DNA of 64,000 nucleotides. Source: Selaginella tamariscina (taxonomy: Eukaryota; Streptophyta; Lycopodiopsida; Selaginellales; Selaginellaceae). Positions 58,857 to 64,000 of this stretch are shown here, one piece after another; position 1 is the stretch's first letter, and every line of letters begins with the position of its first letter. The stretch lies in assembly GCA_003024785.1 (NCBI GenBank), contig PUQB01000396.1, positions 26,051-90,050 of the forward strand, in the 5' to 3' direction. A program made the translations under genes and the position numbers. The notes beneath the pieces are model-generated. The model was not told the DNA's origin and made no database searches. It worked only from the letters and a program-made list of their open reading frames with translations.

Positions 58857-61800
58857 GACAATATATTTAATATTGGAGATAAAGTATATCTTCTTTGGAA
58901 CAACGAGATAGTTGGCACTGGAACTATGGAAGTTCGAGATGATAATGCATCATGTGACAATATTGCCCAAGGATCTTGTGTGTACATATGGGTGAACACC
59001 ATTTACAAGCATGTTGAGGTTCCGAGAATGGAATTTGAGGAGGGTTCTCATGTATTGTGGAATTTGGATGAAGTCAAGGCTGACACAGAATATGCAGAGT
59101 CATAAACAAATAGTAGCACGAGTTTACCAGATGATGGCTTGCCTACTGTGATGGATGAGGTGATTCTCTTTCTTCATGAGATTGAGGTTGGGAGAGGCAT
59201 CGTCACAGTTATAAATCCAATGGAAGCAGTGTCAAAAGAGAAATTAGGGTCCGATTTCGTGGGTGTAGTTAGTGACAGAGGTTTCACCTAATAGCACATT
59301 GCATCTTGGATCCCTCTTGAGGTGGCAACATCTGAATTAAGACGGTAAGATGGTTCAACATATTCTCGGTTGGATTTCAATAATAACAACCCGGAAGAAC
59401 AACTCATATTTGAAGAGGTTCCTTGCATTGGTCCTATTGTAAGAAAATTTCGAAAGTGTTACAAGCATTTCCACGATTGATTGCTGCAAGAAGAAGTGTT
59501 GTCAGATGGCAACCGGAATGAAATTACCCAATGTAGACATGTCTTTCGTACACTCACCAAAAGCAAAGGCATGAGTTTGTATATGCTGCACTAACTGGGT
59601 GTATTGATGGAATGGCCTCGGACACAGTTATTAGAGTACATCCATGGTATTTAATAAGGTGGCCATCTGCTTCAAAGCTTGGTACATATATACGGGATCC
59701 CAAAGACCACGTTCTACCGTCGGAGGGATGAGTGGCTAGATGGAGCGCAAACCTCAGTACATGGGAACACTCGCTTGGTCAAAACCCGCTCTCACATTAT
59801 GGCAGCCATAGAGATACTCAAGGCTTTTGTGGAAGCAAATGCAGACAGGATGCCTCACAAATGCCGAACCACAAATGCAGGGGTCAGGGAAAATCTCAAG
59901 GTTTTGCCTTCAATCTACACTCAATTGAAGCTGTGTGAACATGTGAACAAGTGCCTCAGTTTGATGGGGCTCAAGCAATCTGCACTGGTACCTTCAACAA
60001 CATATGGAATACTCATTTTAAGGATGTGGAGATTGCAAAACACTCTAGCTTTTCCAAGTGTGACACTTGTACATCATTGAAGGCTGCAGAGGCTTGTGCA
60101 AAAACCTTGGTGGAGATCACTGCCATTCAAAAGAAGATGGAGGCCCACATGATTGCACAACAAACTTGCCGGTCTCAGTACTATGCACACCGCATGCTTT
60201 CTGTGTCACGCCCATCAGAGTACCTGTGCTTGATCCATGACAAGATGGATCATTCAAAGACCAGCATTCCAAAGCTCTTTGCAACACCAAAGTGCCTTGG
60301 AAATGTCATGAAACTTCCGATTTCATTGACAGGTGTGCTAACACATGGACACGGTTGTGAGTCATATGGACACTTTTCACTTCCACATTGGTCTAGCGAC
60401 TCCAATTTCACTATTGGGTCGTTGGCCATGTGTTTCAGAAACCTTGAAGCCCACTCACAGACAAGTCCTATCAGTGATCTCAAAGTGAAGAAACAACACC
60501 TTCAACCTTTACATAATGCTCTCATGAACACGTCTGCACTTGAGGCTACTTGGGAATATGAGAGGCATTGTCAGCAGCCTGCACAAAAAACAGATGGCCC
60601 TGTTGAGAGTTCAGGTTCAGTGGAGGGATCTAGCTCAAATAGTGTACATGTGTCCTCAACATCAAATAAGCTTCCTCGTCATTTGCTTTTACAGATGGAT
60701 AATTGTGCAGGCGAGAACAAAAATAGGTAAATCATTTTACTTAAGGGTTTCTCAAGCTCATACTTACTTTTATTTTCTAGATATGTGCTAGCATACTTGT
60801 CAATGCTTGTTGCCAAAGGTGTGTTTGAAACAATCACGCTCAGTTTCCTTATGGTTGGTCACACTCATGAAGATATTGATGCGTTCTTCAGCAAGGTCTC
60901 CAACTCTACAAAAAGGACAAGTGCACTTACCTTACCGCATATGATGAATTTTTTGAAAATTGCATCTCCAAAAAAAGTTGTGCTTTGCTTGTGACTGAGG
61001 TGCCAGACTTCAAAAAATTTCTCAAGGAGTATATAAAAGAGGGAGTGATTCTTTAGTTGGTCACCTTGTGCCGCTACAATTCTTTTTCTCCATACGAGAT
61101 GGTATACCTATTATGCAGTACAAGTTACGGCCATCAGAGCAGGAGTGGTTACCGAAAGAGGGCTTAATGCTCTTCAAAAGTGGAGAGGATGGAAAGCCAC
61201 TTCTCCCAGAAGGACAACCAGACCCTATTCCATTGAGTGCCCAGCTCAAGGAACAAGAGGTTATTATTGATGGCATCAAAAAATATGTGGCATGGGTTCA
61301 AAAATCGATGCCAAAGAATTCTGATAAGGCAACTGGTTACTCAGAACTATATAAGCATGTGGTGACTATTGGGAGACTGTTGTTCGAGAGTTGGAAGGGC
61401 CTACTGTCACAAGTACAGAATTGCAACACCCTTTTTGGCCTAAAACAAGGTGGCGAGAGGAGATTGAAATGACATCACTGAGCACAGACGACATAGAAGC
61501 CAGTAGTGATGTGGAAGTGCAAACCCCACACTTTGTTGGACAAAGGAACCAAAAACCTAAAGCATACTTTGATTGCTGCAAGGATCTTCAAAAACTAATG
61601 ATGGTTCTCATTACTCCAGATGTGTCATATAATCAGCCTATTTGGATGGGTCAAATTATCGACACACCTGAAGTAATCACAAAAAATAGTATTGTTAAGG
61701 TTGCATGGTTCAAACCACAAAAAAGGCGACACGAGAAGGAGAGCGAAAGATATAATGGATGCCTAGAGAAAACATGGTCTCCCAATCAAAAAGACCCAGC

Positions 61801-61906
61801 ATGTTTTATAAATGTTAAATCCATTCGATATGGGTGGATGTCAAGAAGCGTTGATAAAGTCACGATTAACAAAACTGCAAGGGAATGTATGTTTTCTGAA
61901 GCTTAA
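58857..61906 (+). pseudogene. DUF7869-type transposase-like gene (A4), most complete copy
   Basis: The exon starts after CAG at 58854-58856 with DNIFNIGDKVYLLWNNE. Module 1 (to about 59060) and module 2 (VGRGI, LGSDFVGVV; 59140-59290) resemble DUF8039. Then come a basic Cys cluster CCKKKCC (about 59484), a KCDTCTSLK region (60055-60085), HDKMDHSK (60236), LLLQMDNCAGENKNR, an intron at 60727-60780, YVLAYLSMLVAKG, and VGHTHEDIDAFFSKVS (60857-60905). The C-terminus has PIWMGQIIDTPEV and VKVAWFKPQ, possibly a small beta-barrel. Stops or shifts occur near 59103, 59270, 59440, 59970, 60950, 61050 and 61360. Acidic residues in the three motifs fit an RNase-H-fold transposase, but their roles are inferred. 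An upstream first exon was not found. Confidence 0.72.
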
Positions 61907-62380
61907 AGCAATTACAAAATTATAAAATATCATATATTTAATATTCATAATTATTATAAACTCTTTAATAATAGTACCAAATTGTTTACTTAACTATATA
62001 AATTTAAAAATGATATGGAAGATTGACTATATTATTATAGGATTGTATATTATATATATATTATTACTACTACAAATTTTTAATTAATAATGTTATATTT
62101 AAATATTAATATTTTAATAACAACATCAATATTTATATAATGTCTCTCTTAATTGCTATTCCTTAATTTTATATTAATATATATATAATTTAATACCTTC
62201 TACTTTTATAATGTTATTAATTTTTGTTCAATGAATGCTATAATTTATTAAAGGGTAGAATACAAAATAGAATATTCTAAAGAATATTATTTTTCAAACA
62301 TATATTCTAAAGAATATTCCTTTAATATTAGAAAATGCTAATTAAATACTAAAATTGCTAATTATTAAAATGACTATAGC
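61907..62380. other. Terminal AT-rich region, end B (A4)
   Basis: Counterpart of 16502-16979; no gene seen. Confidence 0.6.
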
Positions 62381-62406
62381 CATGCCCATTTTAGTTACAA
62401 CTTGCA
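62381..62406. repeat. Terminal inverted repeat, end B (A4)
   Basis: Reads CATGCCCATTTTAGTTACAA then CTTGCA. Beyond it TATTATGAAATCACAACC is L sequence in inverted orientation, the same flank as left of A3. Confidence 0.82.
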
Positions 62407-64000
62407 TATTATGAAATCACAACCTCACCCTTACGACGATGTTGGTTGTACATTGCTAGTTTGTAAGAACTGAACAATCTTTTGAATTTTTTTAGTTTGG
62501 GAATGTCCCATATATATTTTGGACTCCAAGAGCTTTAGCCAAGACAACTTGTCCTCAACATAAAATTTCCTCCCTTTTCCCTTGTCCTTTTTCGAAATCA
62601 ACATTGAATCTTAACCAAAGCCAAAACTCAATGGACACTGTCCATTCTCAAATCGTGTGTTATTCCATTGGTAGATTCACCGCTTCCTCTTCTTTGTCCT
62701 TGCTTGCTAACCTTCCGCAATCTGACTTCATTGTGCATCATCTCATCATCTAGTACACAACCTAGCTCTAAATAGAAAAATACATTTTTAATCTCTTTCT
62801 CGGTGATTTTGTGAGAAAACTTCAAATACAGCTCTGAGTTGAGAATAAAATAATTTGTTTGTCTATTCATTCTTGACTACAACAAAGGTTGAGAACCTCT
62901 AGTTTGCTTCTACAAACCTATAAATTAGATGAACTTATTAATTGAGGTAGGACAAAAAGAAGAAGACTTATTGTAGAAGCATGTGATCTATAATTTGTTG
63001 GACATGGTATTTAAATAAGTTATCTTTATTTTTTTTTTTGGAATGGTGAATACCTTTGCTATGTATGGATATCAATCATCCACAAGGGCCTCCTTCTCTT
63101 GAAAAAGGTCTCCATGAAAAAGGTCAACATGAGTAGTCGCAGTGATCAACCTCATTCTTGTCTTTTACAACTTTTGCCACACTCTCTGCGCACACCCCTT
63201 TATCATCCAGTTCATCCGCCATATAATGAGCCAATTTTTGAATTCTTTGCCACCCTAGGAATAATAATGTTCTTGAAGTGGATAATAGCTGCACTAAATA
63301 ACTTATTCATGACCTTCATCTTAAATGTGCAATCCTAGAATTGTCCATCAATGACAATCTGAATAGTGAAGTCCATTTCTCCATGCCAAAGGCGTTTGAT
63401 GTTAGTTTCCATCCAGTTGAAATTTTATCGACAAAGTCCACACCATTCAAATCTTCATTTATGATAAAGAAGTATTTGCCCATTATTGTCATCTAATTGT
63501 TTCTTATGTTCTACTTAGCTTTTTTTATGTTGGTTGATGTCCCATACCTTTGATATTAGTGAATCAATTCTACTTTTTTCATTCTTTTAGTATTGGGTTG
63601 CATAAAATACCAAGGTAATTATGTTGAAAAGAAGAAGAAGAGATAATCCTCAACACCGATGATTATCTCTAAGTAATGGCAAAGAGCAAATAAATTTACC
63701 CTGAGAAGAATGAATATATGTGTTACTTTCGATAGTGATCAGTTCCCACAATCTTAGCCTCTCTTTATGAATGATTCTTTTGTCTTCCAATAAGATGGAT
63801 TGTAGGTAATACTCGAAGTTGCTATACCTCTTGCACTACCTCATAGCATATAATCTTGACATAACTCTGTAAAAATGCTGGACAAAAACTCTAAGACACA
63901 CATGTTTAATAATATGAGAAGTATATGTAACATACTTACTCATTAGTTATCTTTATAACCTATATGAGTGTGATAGTTTATGAATAGTTCATTATTCTAA
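62407..64000. repeat. L repeat, inverted copy flanking A4
   Basis: Matches 40990 back to about 39735 in inverted orientation, with extra sequence at about 63250-63440. It contains a truncated copy of the 105-codon frame on the minus strand (62870-62628). No other coding sequence is seen up to the window end. Confidence 0.72.

Larger units (their letters stand above)
51708..62406 (+). mobile_element. Element copy A4 (end A side missing, end B intact)
   Basis: Runs from a truncated ParB gene (minus) through cluster II, microsatellites, the small frame and cluster I to the DUF7869 gene (plus) and end B. It starts inside the methyltransferase-like exon at a point matching about 8873 of A1, so the phosphatase gene and end A are missing. 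It is the only copy in the window showing both divergent genes on either side of the central region. Confidence 0.78.

Noticed and set aside
1-64000. tRNA or rRNA genes
   Set aside because: No cloverleaf with A/B boxes or rRNA-like sequence was noticed by eye; only the retrotransposon primer site matches a tRNA end.

Overview
The window looks like an intergenic, transposon-packed stretch of a land-plant nuclear genome. The signs are plant-type (TTTAGGG)n telomeric motifs, short GT-AG introns, fragments of a SERK-type leucine-rich-repeat receptor gene with introns, Ty3-type retrotransposons with an initiator-Met tRNA primer site, and AT-rich spacers. The gene families suggest a seed-free plant (fern, lycophyte or bryophyte), but this is a guess. 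No intact ordinary host gene, tRNA or rRNA was seen.

Most of the left 28 kb and the right 11 kb is made of four partial or rearranged copies (called A1 to A4) of one large DNA element of about 14 kb. Its ends share an inverted repeat, TGCAMGTTGTAACTAAAATG. In order from 'end A' to 'end B' it carries: an FCP1/SCP-like HAD phosphatase gene; a gene with a ParB-like nuclease-fold segment followed by a degenerate DNA-methyltransferase-like domain; a cluster of about 30 palindromes (GGCGGGATTAATCCCGCC); microsatellites, a short tandem repeat and telomere-like motifs; a conserved small reading frame; a second cluster of 10 to 16 palindromes; and a gene for a DUF7869-type, transposase-like protein. 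The DUF7869 and ParB genes diverge from the central region, each with a palindrome cluster upstream, and their predicted proteins begin with a similar module.

Layout: A1 (1-11286) runs off the left edge and ends with end A. It abuts A2 (11287-17006), an inverted partial copy. A short piece of a flanking repeat, 'L' (17007-17591), separates A2 from A3 (17592-28417). A3 has both ends, an internal deletion and a 1761-bp solo LTR with a 5-bp target duplication. From 28418 to 42460 lie L sequence, SERK-like exon fragments, a G-rich minisatellite and one arm of a 2.9-kb inverted repeat. Two decayed Ty3 elements in opposite orientation fill 42461-48791. The other inverted-repeat arm occupies about 48800-51708. 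A4 (51708-62406) lacks the phosphatase gene and end A, and is followed by an inverted copy of L to the window end.

All gene copies carry frameshifts, at different places in different copies, so the copies are decayed, or the sequence has uncorrected single-base indels, or both. Comparing copies still shows the ancestral frames and introns. The element appears to couple a transposase-like protein, a possible site-reading ParB/methylase protein, a phosphatase-like protein and dense palindromic sites. That combination is the main candidate here for an undescribed system.
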